Shown here in pieces: positions 10,936-21,829 of a stretch of 64,000 bases of DNA. Position numbers and translations under genes: made by a program. Origin of the DNA: Sesamum alatum (Eukaryota > Streptophyta > Magnoliopsida > Lamiales > Pedaliaceae); the NCBI GenBank assembly GCA_034509735.1, contig JACGWO010000010.1, forward strand, positions 16,753,193-16,817,192. Reading direction: 5' to 3'. Within the stretch, counting starts at the first letter, position 1. Every line of letters begins with the position of its first letter. Below the pieces are notes generated by a model, which was given only the letters and a program-made list of their open reading frames with translations, did no database searches and was not told the DNA's origin.

Positions 10936-11257
10936 GTCCGATTTATGCCTCATGGGGCCTTCCCCGGCACTGGGGCCGCATCAGCAACCCCATCCCTTCT
11001 ACTGCCATGAGTGCCTAGGTGATGGGAGCATTGATAGGGGTATCAATGGGAGGACCATCTGAAAACAAGGCTTTCGATCCTTGCCCTCGGTGCGGGTTTT
11101 CTTGGTAGCTCCTTCCTTCTAGGTGTCCTTTCACTTTTCACCTCGACCCTCCTTCTTGGAGGCTCATACCTCCTCCATGTTTATGTATGTAACTACTCTC
11201 ACCAAGAGGCTATCGAAATCTAGCGTCGGCTTCTTGGCCAGGGACTTAAAGAAGTCC
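10936..11257 (-). pseudogene. Decayed gag C-terminus to protease linker of gypsy element
   Basis: No intact frame exists. Position between the gag core and the protease, and short lysine-rich patches, suggest nucleocapsid and linker. I see no zinc knuckle. Confidence 0.4.
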
Positions 11258-12205
11258 CTATCCAGGAGCCCTTAGGAGAAGGCGCATAGCTGCAGGGACC
11301 TCCAAGGCTGCAGTGTTGAACCGATGCAAGTAATCCCTGAGGGAGTTGGAGTCCTCTTGACGAACAGTGAAGAGACTGAGGGAGGTTTTGCAATGCTTCC
11401 TGCTACTAGCTAATTGATGGAGAAACAATGAATGGAACTCTTGGAAGTTCCTTACTGAGCCGGCAGGTAGCTGGTTGAACCACTGTTGGGCTACCCAGGC
11501 AAATATTGTAACAAAGACCCGACACTTGATCCCGTCCGTGTACTGATGGAGAAGAGCTGCATTCTCAAATCGGGACAAGTGCTCCTGCTGATCGATGGTA
11601 CCATAATACTCCCCGATGGTTGGAGTACGACAATTGGGAGGAAGGTCATCCGCCACGACCTCCTCGCTGAAAGGGATGCCGCCTTGCGCCTCCAACGGGA
11701 TTTCCATCATCCTATACTGAACATCCAACAAACTCTTCTACAAGTGCTTTAATTGAGCCTCCCAATAGGGGGCGGGGGGCTTCATTCTATGCTAAGGGAG
11801 GAGAAATCGGGTCCTCCTTCAGGAGTCTGAGGGGCCTCTACACAAGAGGAGCCTCCTCGCCTTCTGCCAGTCCTCCCGCCTTTAGGGGCGGGGGGTGGCT
11901 TCATGAGGTTTGGGGGCCACCGCTGTCAAAAGGACAATGCTGATTACCGCCATATGCGTCCATATGATGGATGTGATCATCTGTCAAATAGGCGCCATCA
12001 ATCCCAGGGACAACCTATCAGAGAAGGTGCCCGAAGGAGTGCTGTCTCGAGGAGGGTCCAACAGAGGTCTGGAGGGACCACAGGATCCCGCCTCACCTCT
12101 TTCAGAGGGAGCCAGGGGGGCTCTTGACAACACCTGCAATGCCTGAGGGTCAGCAGGGGCGTCCGTTGCCTTATGCTTTCTTTGTCCGCTGTTGGGGGTT
12201 TCCAT
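11258..12205 (-). pseudogene. gag: Gypsy gag
   Basis: The minus strand has a start at 12205 (METPNSGQRKHKATDAPADP) only ~22 bases after the primer site. The main capsid domain is at 11258-11731: YYGTIDQQEHLSRFENAALL, YTDGIKCRVF, WFNQLPAGSVRNFQEFH, then REDSNSLRDYLHRFNTAAL-type sequence. This is the retrotransposon gag pattern of Tat-like elements. The stretch 11732-11983 is broken by indels. The product would form the virus-like particle shell. Confidence 0.75.
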
Positions 12206-12227
12206 AACCTCATATCTTAGTTATGTG

Positions 12228-12247
12228 TTCCCAAAGATGACGCTAAT
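12228..12247 (-). other. Primer binding site of the gypsy element
   Basis: On the minus strand the site reads TTAGCGTCATCTTTGGGAA. It is a decayed form of the primer site found in many Tat-lineage gypsy elements. It lies between the LTR and the gag start, which confirms the minus orientation. Confidence 0.6.
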
Positions 12248-12840
12248 TGATGTGAGCAGAAAGAGCTTAATCAACTTCCATTTCTTGGACTCAGATGGAG
12301 TGGGCTTCAATTTCTGTAAATTAGGAAAGGGGATTTGCAAAAGAAAAAGGACGTTAGCACTCCGATGCTAAATTCAGTAAACAATCGTGAAAGGAATAAA
12401 CTTGAACGTAAGATTAAAATAATAGCAATTCGAGTACAACGAGCATCAAGCATTCTAACTATAAACTAAAGAGAAATTTGAGAGTTTGGAGTGTAGAAAA
12501 TCTTACTCAATCAGCTAGGGAAGCTGGTATTTATAGATGGATTTCCTTGAAGAAAAGGAACTCTTAACCGATTGGACTCTAAGAAGGTCAGCAGACATCC
12601 CTCCCGGAGTCCTGTTGGACACAACCTCCTAAAGTTCAAGAGGTAGTTGCATGGAAAGTGAAAGGAAAGGAAAGAGAACTTAGTGATTTGCAAGGGACAG
12701 TCGAGTAGCATAATGTAAACTTTTTTAGTTGTACTACTGTAAACCAAAAAGAATTGATATAGACCTTCGGGCGCAGAGATTACGAGTGAACAGGAAAGAG
12801 GGAAAATGATGCAAATTCATACATGAAAGCATAATTGATT
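12248..12840 (-). repeat. 5' LTR of the gypsy element (outer edge uncertain)
   Basis: Begins on the plus strand as TGATGTGAGCAG next to the primer site. It has a minus-strand TATA box (TATAAATA, 12528-12535). The outer end cannot be fixed because no second copy is present; composition changes near 12840. Confidence 0.5.
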
Positions 12841-15115
12841 CAAATTTTTGTAAGGAGAACTATAAGGGGCGGCTTGGCGGGGGAGGTACAGATAGGGATA
12901 GCATCAAAGCCCATATGGGATTGGGGAGCATGAATCTGACTTGCTTAGTCAGTCTTCTTAGTAAGTGCGGGAAGGTTTTTTCTTCCACCTCTTTTGCTCC
13001 TTCTTTTTGCCGATGATTTCGGTCCCCCTTCACTTCCAAGGGTTGCCTCTATATCTTGCTTCGAATTCCTTCTGGCTATACCCATTCTCTCTTTCCTTGA
13101 GAAGGTTGCGCAGTCCTCTCTCTTCCATGCCTCTCCCTTTCTTGGTATGGAAGTGGAAAGGCCCATAGTCTTTATACAGGATATCTCATTTTATCTTGAC
13201 TACTTTCTGGTCGAAGATTGACTTACCTATTCCAAATGAATTGGAATTCTCATTGCCAGTAGATTCAGAGGTAGCTCAAAAAGGGATTAGCTTAGTTTTA
13301 AGTGTACCAGATACAAGACAAGGACAAGATAAAAATTATGTCCAAGTCCTGAGGAGATGAAAGGCCGGTACAATCAATTAAGAAGAGGGAGAATAAGATT
13401 CCAGTTGGAGTTAGGAAAAGGCTGCACCCACCTACCTACTATAGAAGACTGGCTGCTAGCCTACATCAAACAACTAAGAAAGTAACTACATGGACTGCTA
13501 AGGTATGGGATCTTAGATGGAGAGAGTACGGAATGGACTAATGGCTGGACTGGTTAAGGAATAGGGGATTACCGACAAAGAGATGTACCGATTCCAATGC
13601 GTACGAGATAAAGAGTTTTGACCCTCAAGGGGCGGAGCTATTACACCAACAAGGAAATGGGACCTTACTAAGATGATAGGCGAGGACCTTGAATCAATCA
13701 AGCAATGACTTTCTTCGTTCTCGAAGATAAGGTCCCTAAGGAGCTCAAACAAAAGCCATTTACATGGAACTTTAGCCTGCTCGGGAATACTTTTCATATC
13801 CCTCTTTTCTACAGGTTTGCTATCCATCCTCTCTGCTTACCCTTTTTCTATGAAGTTTAAGAAAATGTTGTACTGGAGTGGGGAATCTTTCCATTCTAGC
13901 CTATAAGGGGAAGTCCCACTAGACCCAGTGCTTTGATCTCTTGCTAATCCCTTCCATAGTAAGCACTTTAATAGGAAAAAAATGATGTAAGCATGTCCCT
14001 TCTTTGGAAAAGAGTACTCGCTCGCGATAGAGCTGCCTTTGCTAGCTTCATTGCTGGCTCTAAGCCTACCTCCTTGAAAAAGGGATTTGCCCCACTAGGA
14101 GAAGACCAAGTCTTTCTATATTTTTGTTTAGTTTAGGTGCACGATTGCTATGGGTTTTTAGATGACTCTAGCCTAATATGATAATATTTATGTATACGAG
14201 GATGTGATCAAAGTGATCTCTTTCCCTCAAGCCTTGCTACGGCCTATACATGATTGGGCCATGACACTTTTGGCGAGGTTCCATACATATGGTCTAGAAA
14301 TCGTGGCCGGCAACGAAGTTGGCTTGCAGTTTCGTCATAGACAGGGTGGAAGGCGGAAAAGGGCTTGGCTTTATTTTATAGAAAATGCTCTTTACAGAGC
14401 TAGTATGGACTCTGTCCCTTACCCTTAGGCCTCTCCGCACAATTCACATTTCGTTTTTAGGAATGCCCTCTTGATCTTCAGCCTTAGTTCTCATTGCATA
14501 GGCATCTAAACGAAGGAGACATGTCCAAATCACTCTTGATGAAGAGTCCGCCGGACTCTCTTCTTTTGACAACACAGGGAAGAGAAGAGAGAAGCCACTT
14601 TCCCCACCATCTTTTTGGACTAGTCTATTAGTTCTCCCTTCGTCTAGGATGATCAGGGGCCTATAGAACGAACCTAACCATACAGAAAGACTGGATTATC
14701 GGAGCATCATAATATACAACATTTTATATAAATAAGCAATTACTTGGCAGAGTCAATCCGTACTAGCGCGAGGGTTGAACATAGTTACAGAGAGCGATAA
14801 AGCTATTGAACGACTGAAGAATATGCTATGATGAGGTTTCCAATCCCTGTAGGGAAAGTCAAACGCTCTGGATAGGATAGATACTGTGTAAAGCGTCCTG
14901 CACAAACTAATTTCTTGTTCAGATAGGGATAGAGAGGGATAACCCTTATCCTTTCTTCGTGGTCGGAACCTCCTTCTGTGGGCCTTCCTTTCGTGGGTGT
15001 TCCTTCCATAAGCCTTCCTCCTGTGGCGCTAGTTAGGCCCCCTGCACCTCACTTAGGCTCTGTCTGGTTCCCTTTCGGGGGTTAAGGCCTAATCCCTCCT
15101 GTAAGCTAGATCAAG
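12841..15115. other. Unassigned block, possible mitochondrial insertion (NUMT)
   Basis: About 2.3 kb with no transposon signature, balanced base composition and many short A/G-rich and C/T-rich runs. The texture resembles intergenic plant mitochondrial DNA and is unlike the AT-rich flank to its right. Open frames are short and none has a clear domain except a weak one at 14204-14428. I recognise no mitochondrial gene with certainty. Alternatives are an unknown retrotransposon leader or host intergenic DNA. Confidence 0.35.
14204..14428 (+). pseudogene. Short frame with weak resemblance to mitovirus RdRp
   Basis: The 74-residue frame contains FPQALLRPIHDWAMTLLARF at its start. The spacing of Q, a leucine pair, PxHDW and a hydrophobic run resembles the region before the first catalytic motif of mitovirus-type RNA polymerases, which are known as fossils in plant mitochondrial DNA. 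No GDD or other catalytic motif is visible, and the remaining residues do not support it. If real it is a broken fragment, and it would fit the mitochondrial-origin idea for this block. Confidence 0.25.
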
Positions 15116-15703
15116 GGTCTTCCCTGGGCCATTGTTTTAGGACTTGCATATTGGTTGGTCTTTATTTAATAAAATATATATAATAATAAGTTAATATTAA
15201 ATATACAAGAAAGAGTGATAAAAAAAAGATACATGAAAATAAACAAAAATAATTATGATAAGATAGTGAAAGAGTGGAAAGTTAGATGAATAAATAAAAA
15301 TAAATAAATTAAATTTGAGAAAAGCAGACAAAAATGGGAGACACAAAAAAAAATATCTTCCCTTAATACATAGTATAGATAATTCAGTCTTCATTTGAAA
15401 AGTTACGCCATCTAAAAGAATATGATGGGTTTTAGATGGACCCGAAGCTTAGGTTAGTCCAACATTTTATTATATTTGTTTTATTAGTTAGCAAATTTTC
15501 TTTTTATAATTAGTAATCAGTTACACACATAAAACCAACAATTTTCTAACATTATATATGACTTGTCGTTATATTAGCAAGAGGCCAAATTGTACTACTT
15601 AACTATTCTTTTTTGCAATACAAACAACTTTATAAAAGATAATTATTCTGATAAATATATAGGATAACAATTACTCTAATATTATTTTTCCTACCTCTCT
15701 ATT
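15116..15703. other. AT-rich spacer
   Basis: Strongly A+T-rich sequence with poly-A-like patches. I see no gene, LTR or inverted repeat here. It ends where the Tat-like LTR begins with TGATGGAG. Confidence 0.6.
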
Positions 15704-16072
15704 TGATGGAGTTAGAATAAACTCATACATCAAATTGCCGAAATACCCTAGACATACATGTAATTATCAAGTTGCCTCAGGGCGGTTATTTTAGTAAGTT
15801 AGTGGGGCAAAGCGAATTACTAAGAAGCCCCCAGGGATTAAATTGTAACCGTTGGATAAGGGGCAGTTGGAGGTTAAAAAAATCGTCTTTATGCCCCACC
15901 ATATTTACTATAAATAGGGCCTCAAATCCATTGTAAAGGTCACTTCACTATTTTTCGGAATAAAACTCCTGAGAAGAACTCTCAAGTTCTTGAGTTCTTG
16001 ACTTGTGACGTGTGATTGTGCTTTGATCAAACGCTTCTCGATTTTCACCCCATCACTATTAATATTAATACA
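15704..16072 (+). repeat. 5' LTR (short model) of Tat-like element
   Basis: TGATGGAGTTAGAATAAAC starts both this copy and 23251. A TATA box (ACTATAAATAGGG, near 15909) and downstream sequence ending ATTAATACA are shared with 23251-23608. GGTATCAAAAC, similar to a Met-tRNA primer site, follows the 3' copy. Similarity between copies continues ~700 bases further, so the true LTR may be longer. Confidence 0.6.
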
Positions 16073-16078
16073 TAAGAT

Positions 16079-18059
16079 TGAAAGAAATTGTGGATCGTCC
16101 CGGGAAAAGCGCGAATGCGGAAGCGCGGTATAATTAAAATTAAAACAGAATTTAAACATGCTTTTAAATTAAAACACGTTTCAAAGGGTGTGCCTTTGAA
16201 GTTTCCCGGGCGTTCGGTGTATCTCATGAACGAATAACACAAAATAAATCATGGAGGCCATAGGGTTGGAAATTAAAGAGAGGACGAAAAATTAAAACGA
16301 GACCTACCCGTTGTCGTTTTCGTCTTCAACGGCTACAAGCGTTGTTCCCCGTTTTGCACCAAGATCTCGTCTTTGAGACCCTATAAATCGTGACACACGA
16401 TCCACCCACGTATCTTGCACGTCGTGCTAGCAACGAACAAGTTTATGTTTTTGGAGTGGATGAATCAATAACACATTATGGATTAATGGTATTGATTCAT
16501 CAAGTTCTTAATGTTCCAAGAACAAAAAGAACCAAGAAAATATTTCTTGGAGAGGGAGAGAGAATCGGACGAGAGAGAGGGAGAGAGAATCCGTGTGTGT
16601 GTGTTGTAGTGTGTGTGTTGGAGTTTCATCATCATGCAACTTGTAGGATGCTAGGGGTTTATATAGAAGAGGAGTTTAATCCTCTTTAAACTCCTCTTTC
16701 AAGAACTCTAATTTGACTAGGATTTTGACCTAGTCAAAGTCCTAGTCAAAGTAGTGTTTTGACCTAGTCAAAACAATCCTAGCCATCCATCTCTCCCATT
16801 GATCTCAACCGTTGATTTAATTTAATTTAATGGAATATTTAAAACCTATTTAAATATTTCCAAGAGGCTAAAATAAATATAAATATTATTTAAGCCCATT
16901 AAATAAATCCCTTTGATAAATCTAATTTATCAATTTAATTCCTTATATCTAATAGAAGGAATTATTTCTCCAAGAAAAATAGAGGACCCGATTAAATCCA
17001 ATTTAATCATTCCTTTACTCCAATATTTAATTCCTAATTAAATATCTAAATGTGTGTGGATAGTGTGTGACTCTTTAGGTTCACCTTTCAGCTAGACTTG
17101 GTCGGATTCCTAGAATCCTTCCGTTACCATGGGTGGCCATCTAGCAACGGTCCATGGCACTAGAGACTAGGTGAATATTCAGGGATGAACATTTAGGCTC
17201 TAACAGTACACTTGTCCTTCTGTCTTCGGTCTCATCACTTAGAGTCTAGGGCACGGAAAATGCAGGTACCCATTTTGGACCTAAGTGTTGGTCTGTCCTC
17301 ACTAAACGCCGCAAGGGAATCCTTCCCTTCTGTTCAGTCACTGTGGCCACAGTTTTAGGGACAAGACCTAGAGCATATATGAGACTCAACTGCCAAAACC
17401 TATTGACAGGAGACAGATCCTTTCTTGGAAACTACTGTCACTTTGCACACCAGAACTGCACTAGACATGGCTTATGACTACCAAAGAGAATTCTGGCAAT
17501 CTCTCACCATACCTAAGATACAGCCCTGATGTACAGGTAAGCTCAGCAATTCCTCAAGTCAAAAGACTTGACCTGTACCGTTGGAACCGGGAATACACGT
17601 CATACCTTGCTGACCATACTCAAGGTCCTCCGTAAGACGGTTCCCGCGAGTCACCTCAGTCAGCTGCGTCCTAGCATGCTAACCCACTAACACTGCTTAG
17701 ACGACCCTCGTCACCCGTCGATGAAACACGACAGCAGGTGCTTAGTGCAAGTCTTAAATGGAATCCCGGTACCCATTTTCGGGATTCCTTGACTTGGAGA
17801 TTTCCGGACTGATTCGGGAAGACTGATTCCATGGACCTACCTCCAAGCGTAGTCCCAGTCCCCGAAATTGATTCTCAGTCCGTGGGCTTTGTTTGCGTAG
17901 TGAACAGATATAGAAAACAGATATAAGTGAACACAAACAAAGTAATGCCAAATGAAATTCACTTCTTTATTCATTAATGATTTATCAAACACCTATAATT
18001 GTCTAGACATAGGTTACATATACCCGCCAAAATTGGCTTACATGGTCACTATTCTAACA
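16079..18059 (-). mobile_element. Solo LTR of copia family B (B1)
   Basis: A complete 1981-bp LTR on the minus strand, starting TGTTAGAATAG (18059) and ending at 16079 (plus strand TGAAAGAAATTG). It is flanked by the 5-bp duplication AAGAT (16074-16078 and 18060-18064). Removing the LTR and one AAGAT restores the sequence of the other repeat copy near 23609. No internal region is present, so LTR-LTR recombination probably removed a full element. Small frames inside are not genes. Confidence 0.93.
16658..16771 (-). promoter_or_regulatory. Copia-B LTR promoter: TATA box and paired W-box array
   Basis: On the minus strand a TATA box (TATATAAA, 16658-16665) lies downstream of six TTGAC cores in alternating orientation (16713-16717, 16725-16730, 16733-16737, 16745-16749, 16759-16764, 16767-16771). 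TTGAC followed by C or T is the W-box bound by WRKY factors. Pairs form short palindromes such as TTTTGACCTAGTCAAAA. The same array is present in the other family-B LTRs. Confidence 0.65.
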
Positions 18060-18755
18060 AAGATATCAAAACTTTGAATCCCAAGTGAACTGACTAGAAA
18101 ATCAAATTTTATTTGTAACAAAATCAGAATGCCAAAATATACAAATTTGAGAAGTAAGATCTAAGATCTGGCTTTATTTGGGGCCAGGTAATGATCCAGA
18201 GCTGGTCCAAGTTCACCTATGACCCCCTGATGGCCTGACCAACTTAGTGCCAACACATTAGCATCACCGTCAACCACAAATGATCTATTGAGTTGAAAAT
18301 ACGTTATGGGAATGCAACTGAATCAGTAAGAAATTCGAGATAAAGGTTGAGTTGGTCCCAACAACAACAACCTCCTCCCCACTAGGCGCCTTGCTGATGT
18401 AGCAACTATATTTTCTGCTTGGGGATAAATACAATTTACCTCCATGTGATATAAGAAATGAGCAAAAATCTCCCTGTCAAAAAATAATTAGCAAATTACC
18501 CCCAGTGATCTTAAAATGAACCAAATTACCCCCCTGTATTTTCTCTTGATAGGGGCGTAATTTGCTTCATTTCTCAAAACACAAGGAGGTAATTTGCTAA
18601 TTATTTTTTCATAGGAAATTCTTGCTCATTTCTTATATCACAGGGGGGTAAATTGTATTTATCCCTTCCTGCTTATGTGGGATGTGGGTGATGCGGCATG
18701 TAGTTGAACTACTCCAATCCTATGTAATTAGATTTGACACTTGATTCCCTTCAAG
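18060..18755 (+). repeat. Terminal repeat continuation, 5' copy
   Basis: Matches 23609-24308 with scattered changes, from ATCAAAACTTTGAATCCCAAG to CTTCAAGAGG. It contains the MITE at 18421-18665. It is either the rest of a long LTR or a duplicated leader. It ends exactly where the truncated gag frame begins. Confidence 0.75.
18421..18665. mobile_element. Foldback MITE, Mutator-type (copy 1)
   Basis: The two halves are long inverted repeats: GGGGATAAATACAATTTACC at the left end is complementary to the right end, which finishes in ATTTATCCC. Flanks TTTCTGCTT (18412-18420) and TTCCTGCTT (18666-18674) look like a 9-bp target duplication with one change. Nine bases is typical of the Mutator superfamily. 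There is no coding capacity. Confidence 0.8.
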
Positions 18756-19560
18756 AGGACCACTTGGACTGTTTCTTGGTCAGAGCCGATTTGTTAGACA
18801 TTAGCGATGCGGCTTATTGCAAGTTGTTTCGAACTACCCTTTCGAGAAAGGCGATGATGTGGTTTAACCAGCTACCCCCGGGAACCATCGAGTCATTCGA
18901 GCAGCTTTCCCAGTGCTTCTTACACCACTTCGCGATTAAATAGACAATGTCCCAGAACCGCATCGTACTTGTTTACAATAATCCAGCAAGAGAACGAGAG
19001 TCTGAGGTAGTACGTACGACGTTTCTCGGAGGCTATTTTGGAAGTCCCCCATGTAAACTCAGAACTTTTGGCAAGCATCATGCAACAGAATCTAAGAAGA
19101 GGTCGATTCAAGGAGTCGATTGCTGGAAAGCCCCCCTCATCCCAAGAGGAGTTATTGCTAAGGGCCGAGAAGTATGTAAGAATTGAGGAGTCAACAGATT
19201 CGCGACTAACAAATCCATTAAAACGGAGGGCCACTGAGGAGGAGAAAGGGTTTCCCCCTAAGACAGAAGGAAGTAAGCATGAACGCAGACATGTGCTCCC
19301 AGGGGATTTGGCTCAGTACACCCCTCTAAACGCCTTGCGAACTCAAAGGCTCGATGTAGCCAAGCGAAAAAGGTTGGGATCGAGGCCACAACACTGAGGA
19401 ATGCCACCACCTGAAGAATGAGGTCCAGGAGTTGATCCGAAGAGGTTACTTACAAGAATTTGTGGGGCAAAGAAAAAAAGAGCCCCAGGAAACTGCCTTT
19501 GGAGGCAGGCACATGGCACCCCGTCCAGGAATGGGAGTAAAACAGGAGGCGGAGCAAGCT
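18734..19560 (+). pseudogene. gag: Tat-like gag fragment
   Basis: The first frame reads LQEDHLDCFLVRADLLDI, then KLFRTTLSRKAMMWFNQLPP and FEQLSQCFLHHFA, the central gag domain, starting mid-domain. A second frame (19038-19397) has QNLRRGRFKESIAGKPPSSQ and RAEKYVRIEES, the downstream gag part. A third gives EECHHLKNEVQELIRRGYLQ, the region before protease. The N-terminal third is missing and frameshifts occur near 18943 and 19397. Confidence 0.72.
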
Positions 19561-20370
19561 ATGAAGGATAACCTCCCGACTGCGTGAGTTATTAGGGTTA
19601 TCTCGGGAGGCCTAGTAGGTGGAGACTCGAGGCGATCTGGAAAAGTTGCAGTGGGAGCAGTGCAACGCAATGCTAACCGTGTTATCTTTAGTGAGATTGC
19701 AGCAGTGTCACCAGCAGATCCAAGAATGAGTCGGAGTATGAGGCACTAAGCGCGGGGGAAAAGCTGGCTTTCGCTGCGAGAGCGACGTATGTGAGGGCGG
19801 ATAGCGACTTCCAACTTGTGGTCAAGCAAGAGAATGAAGATTACGAAGTTGGAGGAGCAGATGGCCAAGTGCTTAGCAAACATCCAAGCGTTAAGAAGGA
19901 AGTTCGACGAATTCGCCCTAGAACAAATTCCATCCAAGTGTTAAGAAGGAAGTTCAATGAGTTTGCCCTAGAACAAATTTCGTGGTCATCCAAGGAAGAA
20001 GCAAACTGACTCGCTAAGTTGGCCAGCTCATTAGCTCCTTTGTAGAGTAGGAGAATAACCCTACTAAGACAAGCGCGGCCCAAAGTGGATGTTGTGGGGG
20101 AAGAAGTTTTCACGGAGAAGAGAGTTTCACCAAGCTGGAAAGAAGGTCCGGAGGAATACTGGAAATTTGAGATTTTGCCTCAAGACCCCAAGGAAGCAAG
20201 GGTAATTCGAGCTAGGTCAGCTAAGTTCACGCTAATTAGAGGTAAGTTGTACAAGAGAGTCTTTTCCACAAACCACATCTCCAATATGTCGAGGGGGACA
20301 AAGCAGAGTAAGTTCTATGAGAAGGCCATGAGGGAAGCTGTGGTAATCATTCCAGAGGTAGAGTGTTAGC
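19561..20370 (+). pseudogene. Tat-like protease start, RNase H and integrase linker remnants
   Basis: VISGGLVGGDSRR (about 19600) resembles the start of the protease region. RNase H follows at about 19715-20030: NESEYEALSAGEKLAFAARA, DFQLVVKQENEDYEV, then LRRKFNEFALEQI and EEAN-LAKLASSLAPL. The linker (20085-20290) reads LPQDPKEARVIRARSAKFTL then RGKLYKRVFS. Reverse transcriptase is missing between protease and RNase H. A 50-bp tandem duplication (19881-19980) repeats part of RNase H. Confidence 0.7.
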
Positions 20371-20479
20371 ACGCAAGGCCCCATGGCGAGGACACCTCTG
20401 ACCTACAATGCGTAAGGATGCTTGGGACTAGATGAAGAAATCCGAGGGTGCCAGGAGCATGACAACGTCACTCACATCA

Positions 20480-21069
20480 CAACGGTAAATATGGGACCAT
20501 CGCAATACCCCATTCTAACGGGCAGGCGGAAGTAACCAGCAGGATAGTCTTCCAAAATTTGAGGACGAGGCTGGAGGACGCTTAAAGGAAGTTGGGTGGA
20601 AGGATGCCCGGGAGTCCTAAGGGCATATCGAACAACCCCGCGATGAGGCATGAGAGAGTCCCCGTTCAATCTAGTCAATGGGACAGAAGCGGTCTCTTCG
20701 GTGGACATAAGGGAGGAAACACTTAGGGTGCAACAATAGGAACCGACAGGCAATGACGAAGAAAAGCAAGCCGACCTGAATTTTAGGAGGAGCTTAGGAG
20801 TGGCGCGAAAGCAAGGAGGGGAACCTAATAGGCATTAGTAGCATAGAACCGTAATGACAAAAGTACGGCATCGCGAGTTCTAGGTTGGAGATCTGGTATT
20901 ATGGAAAGCTGACGCAACAAGAAACATTGTCGAACTGGATGCCAAATAGGTAGGACCGTATCAAGTCGTAGAGATAGCAGGAAGTGGGACTTATCGCTTG
21001 GAAAGAATGAACGGGAAGGAAGTACCACACACGTGGAATATTGCGAACCTCAATAAACATTTTATTTAG
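20480..21069 (+). pseudogene. Tat-like integrase C-terminal remnant
   Basis: Several frames read together give HSNGQAEVT (after the core), a region ending EETLRVQQ, then VGDLVLWKADATRNI, GPYQVVEIAGSGTYRLERMN and WNIANLNKHF. This is the GPY/F-type C-terminal module of gypsy integrases, which helps bind DNA. Stops are frequent. The catalytic D-D-E core is absent apart from the segment around HSNGQAE. Confidence 0.72.
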
Positions 21070-21169
21070 TGCTTCGTATCTCTTTCCAAATGCCTTGTAA
21101 CCCAGAATTACGGTAATGACATGTCCACCTTTTTATCTACTTGTTGTAGGTTCATTATTTATACTTTAT

Positions 21170-21780
21170 TTAGTAAGAGAGGGGGATGGCCCCTCACATT
21201 TAACTCTTTATTTTAGCAAGAGAGGGGGATGGCCCTCACATTTAACACTTAATTTAGCAAGTGAGGGGAATGGCCCCTCACATTTAACCCTTTATTTACC
21301 AAGAGAGGGGGATGGCCCCTCACATTTAACACTTTATTTAGCAAGAGAGGGGGGTAGCCCCTCACATTTAACACTTTATTTATCAAGAGAGGGGGATGGC
21401 CCCTCACATTTATACTTTTAGAGGGGGATGGCCCCTCAAATTGATACTCTTAGAGGGGGACGACCCTTCACATTGACACTCTTGGAGGGGGATGGCCCCT
21501 CACATTGATACTCTTAGAGGGGGATGGCCCCTCACATCGTATCTTGTTTAAAAGATGGGGATTGCCCCTATGATATTTTGCTTAAAAAAGGGGGATTGCC
21601 TCTCACATTGATATTTTGTTTAAAAAGATGAGGATTGCCCTCACATTGATGTATTGTCTATAAGAGGGAGATTGCCCCTCACATTGATATATTGCCTAAA
21701 ATAGGGGGATTGCCCTTCACATTGATATTTTGCTTATAAGAGGGGGATTGCCCCTCCAATTGATATTTACTTTAAAAGAA
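21170..21780 (+). repeat. Tandem array of hairpin-forming units (42, 32 and ~38 bp periods)
   Basis: Units contain GAGGGGGATGGCCCCTC, whose ends pair (GAGGGG with CCCCTC). The period is about 40-43 bases at 21170-21412, about 31-32 bases at 21413-21540, and about 38 bases with GGGGGATTGCCCCT cores to 21780. A frame through the array gives repeated HLTLYL and is not a gene. Confidence 0.85.
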
Positions 21781-21829
21781 GCAACTTAACATAATAAGTA
21801 ATAGAGAAACAAAGTCTGATAACATGGTA

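Larger units (their letters stand above)
9299..12840 (-). mobile_element. Degenerate Ty3/gypsy element (Tat-like), interrupted by copia-A3
   Basis: On the minus strand the order is LTR (about 12840-12248), primer site (12247-12228), gag, protease, RT and RNase H, ending abruptly at 9299 where the copia-A3 LTR begins. The RNase H frame runs right up to the junction (MPIYYISKVLNAFEG, then YSLIENIA). Integrase and the 3' LTR should therefore lie beyond the left edge of the window. Many stops and frameshifts show it is old. Confidence 0.78.

Noticed and set aside
15704..16072. Complete, active Tat element
   Set aside because: Most of protease, RT and the integrase core are missing and every coding part is interrupted.
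17070..17180. Conserved LTR block as a tRNA-like or Pol III promoter
   Set aside because: GGTTCAC resembles a B box only in part, and no A box or tRNA fold could be made.
21116..21421. Repetitive 101-residue frame (HLTLYL units)
   Set aside because: It is a translation of the tandem array. The period changes from 43 to 40 to 32 bases without keeping a frame.
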